Shown piece after piece: positions 25,240 to 35,805 of a DNA stretch of 64,000 nt (position 1 is its first letter; each line of letters starts with the position of its first letter). The DNA comes from Heterocephalus glaber. Its lineage: Eukaryota; Chordata; Mammalia; Rodentia; Bathyergidae. The translations under genes and the position numbers were made by a program. The notes below the pieces were generated by a model. That model was not told where the DNA came from and did not search any database. It saw only the letters and a program-made list of their open reading frames with translations. The stretch is from the NCBI RefSeq assembly GCF_000247695.1, contig NW_004624747.1, positions 27,623,408-27,687,407 on the forward strand. Direction: 5' to 3'.

Positions 25240-25600
25240 ACAATGATCTGACCTATTGTAAGGAGCTGGAAAAAAGAAAAACTAAACTCAGATGGAAGCA
25301 AGGAAATAATAAAAGACTGGAAACAACAAGGAAGAAAACCAACCAAACAGGAAAACAGCAACAGCAAAAGATGGTCCCTTGGAAATGATCAGAGAATTGA
25401 CAGCTCTGCAGTTGGAGTGATCAAAGATGAAAGACTGCACATTAAAGATAATAGTAAGGAAACATCTTATTTTGGTTAATTCAGCAGTGTAGATGAAGTG
25501 GGCAAGTTTCTCAGAAGAAACATCATCAAACTGAGCCTGGAAGACCGTGGGTCATCTGATAGCTGCGCATCTGCTGAGGAAGTGGAATGTGTAATTTAAC
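25240..25600 (+). mobile_element. Degraded LINE-1 ORF2 fragment
   Basis: The stretch ggagctggaaaaaagaaaaa…aaggaaataataaaagactg, then caaccaaacaggaaaacagc and later agtgtagatgaagtgggcaa, follows the order of the endonuclease-to-RT linker region of L1 ORF2, but with frameshifts and stops. It is an old copy in sense orientation to SFSWAP. Confidence 0.6.
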
Positions 25601-25657
25601 CCTTCCACCGGGCTCTGGCAGATACGGGGGAAGGGACACAGAGCCCTAAGGCAGGCG

Positions 25658-25735
25658 AGAGGCTCAGTGGTGGAGTTTATCTAGCACACCTGAGGCCCTG
25701 GGTTCGATTCCCCGGACTGCAAGGAAAAAAAGGTC
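25658..25735 (+). mobile_element. Old ID-like SINE
   Basis: ggctcagtggtggagtttat A-box-like region and ccctgggttcgattccccgg B-box region, ending in oligo-A. A second weaker copy follows near 25828-25893. Confidence 0.7.
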
Positions 25736-27249
25736 TCTGAGGCCATCACAGCTGGTCCTTGGAGCAGATGAGTACGTGCACACGTGTGCACCCGCACACC
25801 AGGACTCTGAAGAACAGAGATGTGTGTGGCTGAGTGTGGCTCAGGGTAGAGCGCTTACCTCCCCTCCTGCCCAGCTTCTATCCCGGCACCACCAGAAATG
25901 AGCTCCTCACCAGAACACTGCACACTTGGGTCCCGCGCACCCCTCTGCTGCCCAGAGCTGTTGGTAGATCCGGTCCAGTCCCAGTACACACCCACAGTCT
26001 GTTTGTGGAAGCCAGCAGGCTGAGCCTAAAGCTTGTATGCAATTGAAAAGGACCTAGAACAGCCCCAGCGGCCTTGAGAACAGACATGGGGGACTTCAGT
26101 GTCACAATCTCAAGACTGACTAGAAAGCCACAGCAGCTGGGACCACGGTGTCAGCCTGAGGGCACGCACGATAGGGGAGAGTCCAGGAAGGCCCACTGCA
26201 TGGCCACATGGGTGCTCACCAGGGCTCCCAGGAGACTCAGCGAGGGCAGGAAGGCCTTTCTAGCCAAGCCCAAGTCCCAGACTGGGAACATGACTGCACA
26301 CCGGTCACTCGGCCTGAGACCAGGGAACAGTGTGCGCCGGGATCCCTGGGGGCTGCAATCCCTACAGAGGGGGCCGTCCGATGTGTTGGCATCTGTGGAG
26401 TCAGGGAAACACAGGCCAAGCCCCACCTGAGTGAATCCCTCAGGTCTCGTGGCCGTGAGAGGGGGTGAGGCCTGCAGTGGCCGGTGCAGAAGGGCAGCTC
26501 TGAGCAGGACAGGGCCGCAGGGGCAGAGGCCTCCAGGAGGCGCGGCTGCATGGTCGCCTGGTGGAGGGCCTAGGGGTGCAGGAAGGTGCCGGGCAGTGCA
26601 GCCACTGCAGGAGCAGCTCTGCTGCTTGCTGCTCCATCCCAGTGCAGGCTCTGAAGTGAGTCTTGGGCCATGGAGCCAGCTCGGCCTGGACTGCCAGAAC
26701 TAGGCAACATGGGTGCCTCCTGGGTGGGCGTTTCGAGGTCTGGTCTGCGGAGGTCAGCACCAAGGTCGCCTCCAACAGCGGGGAGAGGCACAGGCTGGAG
26801 GCTGCGTCGAGGGAATGTTCCAGAGCAGGCCCTGCTCCTGACAGTGCGGGGCTCACCCACCTGCATGCTGTGGCCACACAGTGTGCCTCGGCCGTTTGGG
26901 GCGGACTCCTTGCCCCTGCACTCCTGCAGCAGAGGCCTGGACAGCCGCCTGAGGTCGGACTGCAGTTGGTCTGAGCCAGGCTTACAGGGAGGCCCCCTGA
27001 GCCACACGCACAGCCCACACCACGCTGGGCACACACGGACCCCTGGGCAGCAAAAGCCACTACCTCCTGTCCCTCGAGTAGCCACGGAGATGCAGCCAGA
27101 CTTTGGCTGGGCTATTCTGGTCAAAGATCACGTGCTACCAAATATTTTTCTGTTCTGTTTGCTGCTTCCTTTGAAATATCAGTGGATTAGAATCTTAATT
27201 CACTAATTAGAGGTAATTAGTGGATTAGAAATTACCCAGAAACAGCCAG

Positions 27250-27415
27250 GTGTGTCAGAGTACACCTGTAATCCCAGCACTCTAGGAGACTGAGGCAGGA
27301 GAACCACAAGTTCCAGCCCAACTGGGGCGACGTAGTAAGACCCTGTCCCAAAATAGAAAAGTGCTGGGGGTGTAGCTCAGTGCAAAGATCCTGAGTTCAC
27401 CCCAGCATTGAAGAG
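27250..27415 (+). mobile_element. B1+ID composite SINE
   Basis: B1 part with cacctgtaatcccagcactc and agaccctgtcccaaaataga is followed directly by ID part gctgggggtgtagctcagtg … gagttcaccccagc. The ID part lacks part of its middle. Confidence 0.82.
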
Positions 27416-28244
27416 AAGAAAAGGCGCAGAACCGTGTGCAGCGCAGCCGCTGCCCTCACACAGCTTCGGAGAGCAGTATCCACACCACCCACATCCCGAT
27501 TGCAGCACCAGGTCACTGATGCACAGCCTCGGTGGACGGCAGGGACACCTCTCCCAGCAGCTGGACTCAGACCACTCCGTACCACCCCAGCCGGTTCCTC
27601 CTGTGGCCCAGCGTGCTGGTGTATATGGTCCTCTTCCCCCACAGCTTGCCGTCAGCTCTGGGACCTGGGCTGGGGCTGGGCTGGGCCTCTGGAGCCAGCA
27701 CACTGCAAGCCGGCCTGGCCATCAGCAGCACAGTTCAGACCTGGCGAGGGCCCGGCTCATCAGAGGTCAGCCGGCCCCCTTGTAAGGGACAAAGGTGGCT
27801 CAGCCCAGGGGCGTGGTGAGCCAGTTTGTGGGCCCCAGAAGTGTCCTGGAGGACACAGGATGGTCAGGGCTCTCTTGCCACTCCCAGCCCCGGGGAAACC
27901 AGGTGCAGCCCTGGAGAGACAGGATGAGGGGCATGCACCCCTGCGGCTGGCCGCAGAGGTGTGGGCTGCCCGAAGGCAGCCCCTGCAACCCAGAGGAGGG
28001 ACTCACCTGGGCAAGCACTCCGAGAGCAGGGCCAGGGGGCAGCTGCCAGCGGCAGCCACCGATGTTGGCAGTGGGTTTCTAAGTCAAGACGGGGGCGTCG
28101 TGGGGCCTGGAGGGGCTCTGCAGAAGGGCTGGGGCTGCCTGCACAGCACACGGCTGTCACCAGGCATGTGGGCATGCCTGTGATCCCTGAGCTCGGGGGG
28201 CTGAGGCTGCACAGCAAGAACCTGCCTCAAAAAAAAAGCCCCTT

Positions 28245-28345
28245 GGAGCTGGGTGTGGTGGAGCATGGCTGTCATCCCAGCACTTGGGAGGCCGAGGCAG
28301 GAGGATCGGCACACATTTGAGGCCAGATTGAATGGGTCATAGCAG
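28245..28345 (+). mobile_element. B1-like SINE, 3' truncated
   Basis: agctgggtgtggtggagcat, tcatcccagcacttgggagg and cgaggcaggaggatcggcac. A second diverged B1-like unit lies just upstream at 28155-28235. Confidence 0.8.
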
Positions 28346-28808
28346 GGTGGGTGTGGAGCTTGGCAGTGCAGAAGAGGTGTGGGCTGGGGTCTGGAAGTGT
28401 TTCTGATGGGAGCCTCGGTTGGGGCTCCTCTGTGCAGGTGGGGCACCGTCAGCTGGGCTGACGCCGAGTGTGCCTGCCGGGCCTTGCTGTGTGCAGAGCC
28501 CAGCGTCCTCCGTCCCCCCACCTGGTCTGCTCGGGTTTAGTCAGCACAGTGAGGGCTGCACAACCCGCAGCTGCTTGGCGGAGGGATTTTAATGGTGCGC
28601 AGAACGTTGGCTGTGCTCCTGGTGCCAGGCATTGCAGGAGGCCGCTTCCAAGCCTGCCAGCCCTGAGCGTCTGCCGGGCCTCGGGTCTGAGTCGTGAGAG
28701 GTCGAGCAGGCCCCGCCAACGTGGAACGGGCACAGACCCTCACCCCGCGCTCCGGGGCCTGTGCCTTCCGCCGGGTGTGCGCCTCTCTCAAGAACACGTC
28801 CCTTCCAG

Positions 28809-28982
28809 AAGTCCTCACGAGAAGAAGAAGAAGAGGCGGTCGCAGTCTCGGACTAAGGCCAAGGCTCGGTCTCAGTCGGCGTCCCCAAGCAAGCGGGCAG
28901 CACAGCGGCCGGCGGCGCCCTCGGCCCACTCGGCCAGCATCTCTCCTGCGGACAGCCGGGGCTCCAGCCAGGAGCGCTCCAG
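28809..28982 (+). CDS. SFSWAP: SFSWAP coding exon (RS/Lys-rich)
   Basis: A 174-bp exon after cccttccag, entering and leaving in phase 2. It encodes [20 protein letters not shown], then [20 protein letters not shown] and [19 protein letters not shown]. The donor is AG|gtatag. The Lys/Arg-rich start and SR/SP motifs continue the RS domain. Compared with the remembered human sequence, one HSA repeat is missing and RSQS replaces RSRS. Like the previous exon it is frame-neutral if skipped. Confidence 0.94.
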
Positions 28983-29765
28983 GTATAGGCCTCTGGCTGC
29001 CCCTTTCCGGGGGAGCAGCAGCAGGGCGCCCGGGTGGAGGAAGCCCTGAGAGACCAGAATGGGAGCTGAGAGCCACCTAGGGGTGCAGGCCCTCTGTGGG
29101 CACAAGAGCCCCTGAGGGGTGGAGCCATCCCGAAGGCCAGGGACAACTAGCTTTGCAGCCCAGCGGCACCCATGCTGCCCAAGCTCCTGGGGGCGGGGGC
29201 TCGTGGGGCAGGACGTCCACCCACCCTCAGCTGCCAGCCCTCAGGACTGCACGAGGGCCCAGCAGAGGTGGAGGCCTGGCTGTCATTGTCCGGGTGGGGC
29301 CCGTCAGGGGCAGCCTCCCTTGTGCCAGGTGGTGACGCCCTGCTGCTCCTGGCTAATGCTTCCTCCCTAGTCACCCTTCCTTTTTCACCTGCATTAAGCA
29401 TTAGGCGACCTTGGTGCCAGACTCGATTCTGAGAGCTGGCCATGGTGGTGACGCTGTGATCCCAGCACTCTGGGAGGCCGAGGCTCGATGGGGAGAGAGA
29501 GCTTGAACCCAGCCCCGACCCTGTCCCCAAATAAAATCAGAGGCCTGGGGTGTAGCTCAGTGGTAGAGCAGGCGCTTAGCGTGTGTGAGACTCTGCTTCC
29601 ATCCTCAGCACCAGAAAAAGCAGGCATCACGCACATAACACACGGGTGTCTGTGTTGTGTGTGGTCCACGCCGTAGAGCTTTGCAGTGTGCTTGCTCCCT
29701 CGGGTTCGCTCTGGAGGGCCAGGCTCAGGTGTGCGTGTATATCCCTCTCATCCTCTCTGCACCAG
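28983..29765 (+). other. SFSWAP intron (0.78 kb) with SINE
   Basis: Holds a B1+ID composite at 29433-29625. The rest is unassigned GC-rich sequence. Confidence 0.7.
29433..29625 (+). mobile_element. B1+ID composite SINE
   Basis: A B1-like part (gctggccatggtggtgacgc, tgatcccagcactctgggag) is followed by ID part tggggtgtagctcagtggta and a degraded B box (cttccatcctcagcacc). Confidence 0.82.
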
Positions 29766-29838
29766 GGGAGTTTCTCAGGAAAAAGAAGGTCAGATCTCTT
29801 CGGCCATCGTTTCTTCTGTGCAGAGCAAAATAACTCAG
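29766..29838 (+). CDS. SFSWAP: SFSWAP coding exon (penultimate)
   Basis: A 73-bp exon after ctctgcaccag, entering in phase 2 and leaving in phase 0 at CAG|gtaaga. It encodes (R)[19 protein letters not shown] then SKITQ. This hydrophobic, non-RS segment begins the conserved terminal tail. The remembered human residue at the Gly of KEG is Ala. It is the first exon here whose skipping would shift the frame. Confidence 0.95.
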
Positions 29839-30027
29839 GTAAGATGGGCGTGGTCTCCCCATTTTCCCCTCCTGCTGCCTTCCTGCACCCTAAGCCGCCT
29901 GGGTGGGCTGTGGATCTCCATTTCCGGGCAGCCCGGCCCCGAAGAGCAGGAGCACAGGAGGGGCCTTCACAAGTGCCTGGGCGCCTCATCCCCAGGCACC
30001 CACACAGGACCCTGTCTGCCCACACAG

Positions 30028-30093
30028 GACCTCATGGCCAAAGTCAGAGCAATGCTCGCAGCTTCCAAAAACCTGCAGACCAGCGCCTCCTGA
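30028..30093 (+). CDS. SFSWAP: SFSWAP last coding exon
   Basis: Acceptor cccacacag at 30019-30027. The frame reads [20 protein letters not shown] then S and TGA at 30091-30093, identical to the mammalian SFSWAP C-terminus as I know it. The intron before it is only 189 bp (29839-30027). A near-copy of the acceptor lies 20 bp upstream (cccacacaggacc at 29999-30011); its use would shift the frame. Confidence 0.96.
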   Translation, partial: DLMAKVRAMLAASKNLQTSAS

Positions 30094-30290
30094 GACCAGG
30101 CCGGGCCCAGCAGCTGCTTTGCGCACGCGCGCTCCAGCAGACACCCTGGGCGGGGTGGCTTTTGTAAATTAATTTTTGATGATATTTTCAGTTCCAGATT
30201 TTTGACCAGCAGTCTCTTACCTGTATATTTGTAAATACTATCATGTTTCTGTGAAAATGTATTATCAAATAAAATGGGAAGAAACCTTTT
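30094..30290 (+). other. SFSWAP: SFSWAP 3' UTR
   Basis: About 200 bp after the stop, turning AT-rich (ttttgatgatattttcag, tgtatatttgtaaatact) and ending at a canonical poly(A) signal. The exact cleavage position is estimated. Confidence 0.8.
30268..30273 (+). terminator. SFSWAP: SFSWAP poly(A) signal AATAAA
   Basis: Canonical AATAAA 175 bp after the stop codon, with a T-rich element (accttttc) about 15-20 bp downstream. Cleavage is expected near 30285-30295. Confidence 0.88.
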
Positions 30291-33200
30291 CTAGCCAGCA
30301 GCCTTCGGCGGCTTCTTCCTTCTTGGCATGTGGTCTCTTTCTCACCACCCGCCACCTGTCGCTTGGCCCAGGTGTGTCAAGACACGGGGACAGCTGGGCT
30401 TGCCAGTGGGGCACCGCCCTGTGCATGGCCTCCGTGCCGCCAGCCCTCTGTCCCATGGCCCCCGCCTGGTGGCTGCAGCCTCCTGGCGGCCGTGTGCCCT
30501 GCAGGACAGTGGGCTGTGTGCTCCCAGATGCCTCACCTGCTCCAACCCCACCGTGGGCACAGCCACTGTCCCTTGGCGTTCTGGCCAGGAGGCTTCCTGT
30601 CCCCAGCGCTCCCCAGCAACCAGGCCGCCTGTGCAGTGTGAGGTCCAGAGTGACGCCTTCCCGTGGACCCAGCCCTCACTCACGTGAGTCTCCTGCGTGT
30701 GCAGAGACCAGATGATGCCGTTTCTCCAGGAGCGGCCTGGGGCAGCTCCACCTGGGCCCACACCTCTGTCAGTCATCCGTGCCCACCAACCCTGCTGAAG
30801 GTGGTGCCACCTGCCGTGCTCAGCCCAGACCTCATGGGGCTTTCCGGAAAGGGCTCTGGGCCGCCGTGCAGGCCGCCTGTGCTGTCCTCAGTGGCGTCCC
30901 TGGGGAAGATAGGGCGCCCCATTCGCCTAGCCTTCAGGACGCCCTGGCTGTGCCTGCCTGGCAGCTTCCCCTGCAGCCTCTGTCTGAGCTGTACCCACTC
31001 CAGGGGAGGAGGGAGGCGGCCTTTCTGCCTTTAGGTCTCACTGCCACCTTTGTCTGAGCGAGCTTCTCTCTGCACTTTCCTCATGGCGTCTTTCCCCTCC
31101 CCAGCACTGAGGAGTGAACCCCAGGTGCTCGTCACTGAGCTCTGTCCCCAGCCCTTTTTTAAATTTTGAGGCAGAGTCTTGCTGAGTTCCCCAGGCTGCT
31201 CCGAAACTTACAGTACTCCTGCCTCAACCTCCCGAGTTAGTTCTGTGATCACAGGTGTGCGCCGCCACTCCTGGCCTTCCTGTGGAAGGGTTTGCTTTGT
31301 CATGTAGGCGGCTGCTTTTCTGACAGCTTCCGGGCGTGGTGTCTCGGAGCGCGGGGATCCATGCACAGCAGCAGCCGTTGCCATCCCCCTGTCTGCTTCT
31401 GTGCCTCATGTGCCGTCCGTCCCAGCTCTCCTGCCTGTTTCCCACTGGAAGGACTGAGGCTTAGGGGCCATAGCCAGGGTCACAGGGTGCCATGGAGTAT
31501 TCGGGGTCCTGGTAGCCAACATGGCAGCAGAAAATGGCCCCACAGTCCCGCTGCCTGGCGGCAACCCTCTGGACCAGACCTCCAAGTGGGCATCCTGGGC
31601 CCCATGCTCCCTGTGCCACCGCCTCCGCTGCCCTTTATGGCCCTGCAGGCATGGGGCTTGTTGCCCTCACCTGGCCAGAAGTGGCCTCAGTGGCCTGGGT
31701 TCCAGACCGGCTCCCTGCAGGGTGAATAACCCACCTCCCATCTGGAGAGCAGGCCGAAGGCCACCTGCATCCTGTCTCCAGCCCAGTGACAGGTCAGCCC
31801 CCCCCCCCGCCCCCAGAACCTTGGTGCTGGGCGGTTTGCAGGTCAGGCCGGGAGACCCCAGGGCGTCCACTGAGACCTTGGTCACACGCTGAGATGCACC
31901 AGGTCCCCATGAGGACGAAGCGCTGTCCCCTGTAGGTGCCACAGAGCTCCCTCGGCAGCATGAGAAGTTGCTTTCATTACAAGCTCATTACCTATGCAGT
32001 GGGGCAGCTTGGGCAGGGGGCAGGTGACAGAGCGGAGGAGTTAGAGGCCCCCGGGAGGTTCCTTGCTGGCCAGCAGCAGCCCACGGCAGAGGCCAAGGCT
32101 GCCCTGGATGGGCATGCAGCAGGCAGGACCAGCCCAGCAGCTCAAAGGCCAGTGCGCTCAGCTTCTTCCTGCATCCCGCTCCCAGCTGAGCAAGCGAGAC
32201 TGCCCAGGGGCTCTGCTGCCCGCCAGCCCTGCACCCAGCAACCTCGGGGGACTGAGAGGCATCAGTGGGTGCAGCCTCAGGGCTATGTGTGCTTCAGAAG
32301 CAGAGGGCAGAGGGCTGCCCTGGGCTGGGGAGGAGACCCAAGGGGGAGTCCTGGGCCAACACAGGTGTGAGGGTGGCAGCACGTAGAGGGCAGTGCACAG
32401 GGCCAGCCACGCCCTGCAGCACACCCAGCCCGGAGTGCAGTGGGGCCAGGAGATCCAGCTGTCCCAGGTGGGCGGGACATGCACCGGTGGAGCCTGAGGC
32501 CTCCTGTTCCCGAGGGAAGACAAGGCCACATCAGAGGGCTTGGCTGCAGAAGTCAGGGCAGTGCTGGGTTTGTAGTCAGGTCAGCATCCTGGAGCCCTCG
32601 ATGGTGTAAAGGCACATGGGGAGGAGAAGCCCTCGGGGATGCCCGACCGCGTGCCAGGGAGGTGGCCACATGGTGACTCCCCACCACCCACGTGGGCTTC
32701 TGCCAGGCTCCGGTGGGCACCAGCCGCGGCCCCTATGTGACAGACAGGAGCGTGGCCACCTGGGCAGACCTCCAGACAAAGCCCAGCTGTCCTCAGCACC
32801 CCAAGGTCACTGGACTGCTACCAAGGTCACTGGCACAGGAAGTCTGGGAAGCAGGAGCCGAGGGAGCTGAGGAGAGGGCAACAACAGGTGACGCCTGCTG
32901 GGGACTCAGGCCCCTGAGGTGGGGGGGGGGGAGCCTCGGCTGCCCTGGTTCTTCCGTGTAAGCTAGAGGCTTCCTGTAAAGCAAACCCAGCCAGACGGGG
33001 CCTTTCCAGCTGCGAGGGCCTGTGCTCGGGTGGCCACCCCCTGCACACCCCCATCGGCCTGTGGGGCTCGTGGGCACTGAGGCGGCATGGTGGCCCTGCT
33101 GCCACTCGACGGGGCGGGCGCCATGATGGCACTCAGCTGATCTCCTCAATGTCATACGGGGATTGATGCTGTTATTTTATTTCCTCGGCAATGCATAGCT

Positions 33201-35370
33201 GAAACGGGAATTCAAAGTTTGCAAAGGTGATGCTTGTTTACTTTAATAAAATCAAGATGTTGAGATTTATCTCCTTTTCTCATTATTGTGTGCTTCTGGG
33301 GTAAGGACACCTGAAGCTGCTCTGGAAGACACCAAAGAATGCCGCCCACACCCCTGCTTGGGCTTCTAGGGTTCAGGGCTGAGTGGGGCTGAGGCCAGTG
33401 TTTGCCCCTGGGGCTTCAAGCTGCTGGAGGTAGGAGAAAAGGCCCTGAACAGCAGCGGAGTGCGGCCGGCCTGGCCGGCCTGGTGTGAAGCCGAGGAAGC
33501 CTAGGAGCCCAGGGGAGCTGCGGATCTGGTGCCAAGGCAGGGAGTGTTGGGAAAGGAAAGTCCTGACGGTGGGCCTGGCTCTCCTGGGAGGGCTGGCTGG
33601 TCACAGGGCAGTGTCTGTCCACCGGCCGAGATGCGGTTTGGGAGGATGAGTATCCTGCAGGTGGGCAGCGGTGACAGCTGCACAGAGCGTGGCTGGGACC
33701 GGGTGGCTTCGTGGTGGGGACCCACGCTGGTGTCCATGGGTTGAGGGTGTGGAAGGACGACTCGGGACACTGAGCTCGGGGCAGCGGACCAGGGCCGAGC
33801 AGCATGGGGTCTGGGGCAGGCTCCAAAGCAGGCTGCCATGGGCCGAGCCCCTGTGGCCCTCGGCCACCTGCCCTGGAGCTGTCCCCGGCAGAGCCCTCCC
33901 TGGGAGTCATCTGGCAGCGCCTCGGGACAGTTGGAGGTCCCAGCGCCCTGCAGGCCACAGCCCCACAGGCAGTGTCACAGCCACAGCCGGCCCCGAGTCT
34001 CCCCCTACAGGACATGGCTAGTGACGCAGTCCAGGCCACCCAGGCCCGGGACCACGGCCAGCCCGCCGTACGCCACACGCACGCACGCACAGCCCCAGCT
34101 CCGCTCATCCAGGCAGCTCTGGGTGGCGCCTGGGCCATTTCTGGTTTCTTCTTCTTTTTTTGTGATACTAGGATTGGGCCTTCACACTGAGCTACATCCC
34201 CCGCCCCTTTTATATTTTATTTTTTTCTTTGTTGCCTATTTTTAAATACATATTTTTATTAATGCCAATTAATTTTACAAAACACTAGGATTTTCTGGTT
34301 TTCAGATGTTTAATGTTAGTAAATGTGTGCAGTGGGTGATAATTACATTCATCATGGGGAGCCGGTACATGGACACATCACATCTTAATTTTTTATTTTG
34401 TCTAAGTCACTAAATTTCGTTTGCCTTAATTTTCGATACTCCTGCCTCAGCCTCCCAGAGTCCTGGGATTACAGGTGTGCCCCATGCCTGGTGTTACTTG
34501 CTGAATTTTAGCAGCTGCCTCCGGGCCTTTCAGGGGACCCACCGCAGGCCCTAAAGTAGGTGCCCACACCCATGCCCTCTCCGCGCGAGGCCGCATCTCC
34601 GAGTTTGCGGTCGAGGGCCCCACGTCCCCCATGCAGCCACAGTCCCCGGCGCCAGCTGAGAAGCTGGGCCCAGCCACCCCTGGACAGCGATGCTTTCCTG
34701 CGTGGCCCTTCCCCGCCAGCTGGGCCAGGCCACTGCAGGCGATGCCCTCGTCACAGCGAAGGCTCCGCGGCCCTGCGGCCCGCTCAGCTCCCAAGCCCGT
34801 CCCCCTCCCCAACCTGCTGCGCCTGCCGCTCCTGCCGCCTTGGGGCCCAGGCAGGAGGCGACTCTGCAGACCCTGAACCGCTGGACCCCGGCGGGGACCC
34901 CCCAATCTGTCCCGAGGTCACGAGGGTCTGACCCAGTCCGGGCACCTGCGGCTGTGACCGCACGGGGCGACATCGCTCTGGGCCTGTTTCTTTTTTTGCA
35001 ATTGGGATTTGCGGTTTCCACGTCATGAGGCTGTGGGACAGGAAGGAAACCGTGGAAGGCGCCGAGCACGCACCAGGTACGCGCGAGCCCGCGACACGCG
35101 TGGGCTGCGCGTCCCTTTCCGGTCGCCGGGACGCACGGGGCCACGTGCTCGGCCCCTCCCACGCTCGCCCACCCCCTCCACGCGGCTCTGAACGGGACCT
35201 CGGGGGCCGGAGTGGAGTGGGGGTTCAGGGGTCCAGGGTCTGCTCCCCGAGGGCGGCCGAAGCCCCTGGGCCCCCGACCCCCGCACGTTTGCCTGGGCTC
35301 TCCGGGACCCCACGGTGCGCACCCACCTTCCGCGCCACAGACCTGGACCTGCTCGAACTGGTGGGCGGGA
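30291..35370. other. SFSWAP-MMP17 intergenic region
   Basis: About 5 kb, mostly GC-rich without a convincing gene. A minus-strand B1+ID composite lies at 31100-31277, C- and G-runs at about 31800-31816 and 32921-32931, a T-rich/AT-rich tract at 34150-34440 with old ID/B1 remnants (ID part near 34155-34205, B1 part near 34438-34495). From about 34550 the sequence becomes CpG-rich towards MMP17. Open frames here (for example 33416-34138 minus) look like GC-rich chance frames. Confidence 0.65.
31100..31277 (-). mobile_element. B1+ID composite SINE, minus orientation
   Basis: ID part (ccagcactgaggagtgaacc … ctctgtccccagccc) followed by oligo-T and B1 part (gaggcagagtcttgctgagt … actcctgcctcaacctcccg … gccactcctggcc). 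Confidence 0.8.
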
Positions 35371-35600
35371 CGCGGGCCCTTTAAGGCGCCCAGCGGACCA
35401 GCGGGTATTTTGCAAATATTAGCATGATCCCGCCCCCGGTAGGCGGGGGCCGTGCGGCAGGTCCGGCCATGCGGAGCGCCGAGAGGGAGCAGGCCGCAGG
35501 CGTGCGGGCCCTTTAAAGCGACGGGCGGGGCGGGCGGTCATTAGCATTCGTTTGCATGGCCCCGCCCCGGCGGGTGGGCGCCGCGCGGCTCAGTCGGGCG
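35371..35600 (+). promoter_or_regulatory. MMP17: MMP17 core promoter region with duplicated module
   Basis: Two similar blocks occur in tandem. Each has GCGGGCCCTTTAA (35372-35384 and 35504-35516), an ATTAGCAT motif (35418-35425 and 35540-35547), TTTGCA-type sequence, and a cccgcccc/ggcggg GC-box palindrome just before GCGG. The TTTAAA at 35511-35516 could act as a TATA-like element with initiation near 35540-35550, about 105 bp before the ATG. Start-site placement is inference. Confidence 0.6.
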
Positions 35601-35652
35601 GGCGCTGCGGAGCTGGTCCTGCGGAGCTGGTCCTGCGGCCGCAGCCGGCGGG

Positions 35653-35805
35653 ATGGTACGCGGAGCAGCTTGGGGCCCCGGCCCGCCGCCCCGCTGCCCG
35701 GCCCCGTGCCCGCCGCTGCCGCTGCTGCTGCTGCTGTTCGCGCTGCCCGCCCACGGGACCTACGCTGCGCCCGCGCCCCGCGCCGAAGAGCTCAGCTTGG
35801 GGATG
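35653..35805 (+). CDS. MMP17: MMP17 coding exon 1 (signal peptide)
   Basis: ATG at 35653 opens MVRGAAWGPGPPPRCPAPC followed by the hydrophobic core PLPLLLLLFALPAHG and AAPAPRAEELSLGM, 51 codons, phase 0 at ATG|gtgagt. The Leu-rich core is a signal peptide, probably cleaved near HGTYA-AP. This ATG is chosen because it gives the family length and a signal peptide, and joins in frame to EWLSRFGYLP. An out-of-frame ATG lies upstream at 35556. The residue before the junction is Met, where human has Val. Confidence 0.93.

Larger units (their letters stand above)
22279..28808 (+). other. SFSWAP intron (6.5 kb)
   Basis: Contains B1-like SINEs (23085-23200, 24477-24585, 28155-28235, 28245-28345), a degraded L1 ORF2 fragment (25240-25600), old ID copies (25658-25735, 25828-25893), a B1+ID composite (27250-27415) and a small palindrome near 27201-27222. 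The GC-rich parts (26150-27100, 27420-28150) hold only chance open frames. Confidence 0.65.
1..30290 (+). other. SFSWAP: SFSWAP gene, 3' portion (splicing factor SWAP)
   Basis: Eight coding exons (550-721, 5989-6219, 7176-7366, 16725-16990, 22153-22278, 28809-28982, 29766-29838, 30028-30093) join with consistent codon phase into 432 codons plus stop, and the product follows the C-terminal part of mammalian SFSWAP almost residue for residue. SFSWAP is a nuclear SR-like regulator of alternative splicing, related to Drosophila suppressor-of-white-apricot. The full mammalian protein is about 950 aa, so about 520 residues, including both SURP RNA-binding-type domains, should be encoded upstream of base 1. 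Visible here are an acidic/serine linker, a charged helical segment, a Lys-rich block and an RS-rich tail that ends in a short conserved helix-like segment. Identity is seen directly; function is family knowledge. Confidence 0.96.

Noticed and set aside
33416..34138. 240-codon minus-strand frame between SFSWAP and MMP17
   Set aside because: GC-rich low-complexity product (Pro, Ala, Ser, Arg) without domain, splice or promoter support. Treated as chance.
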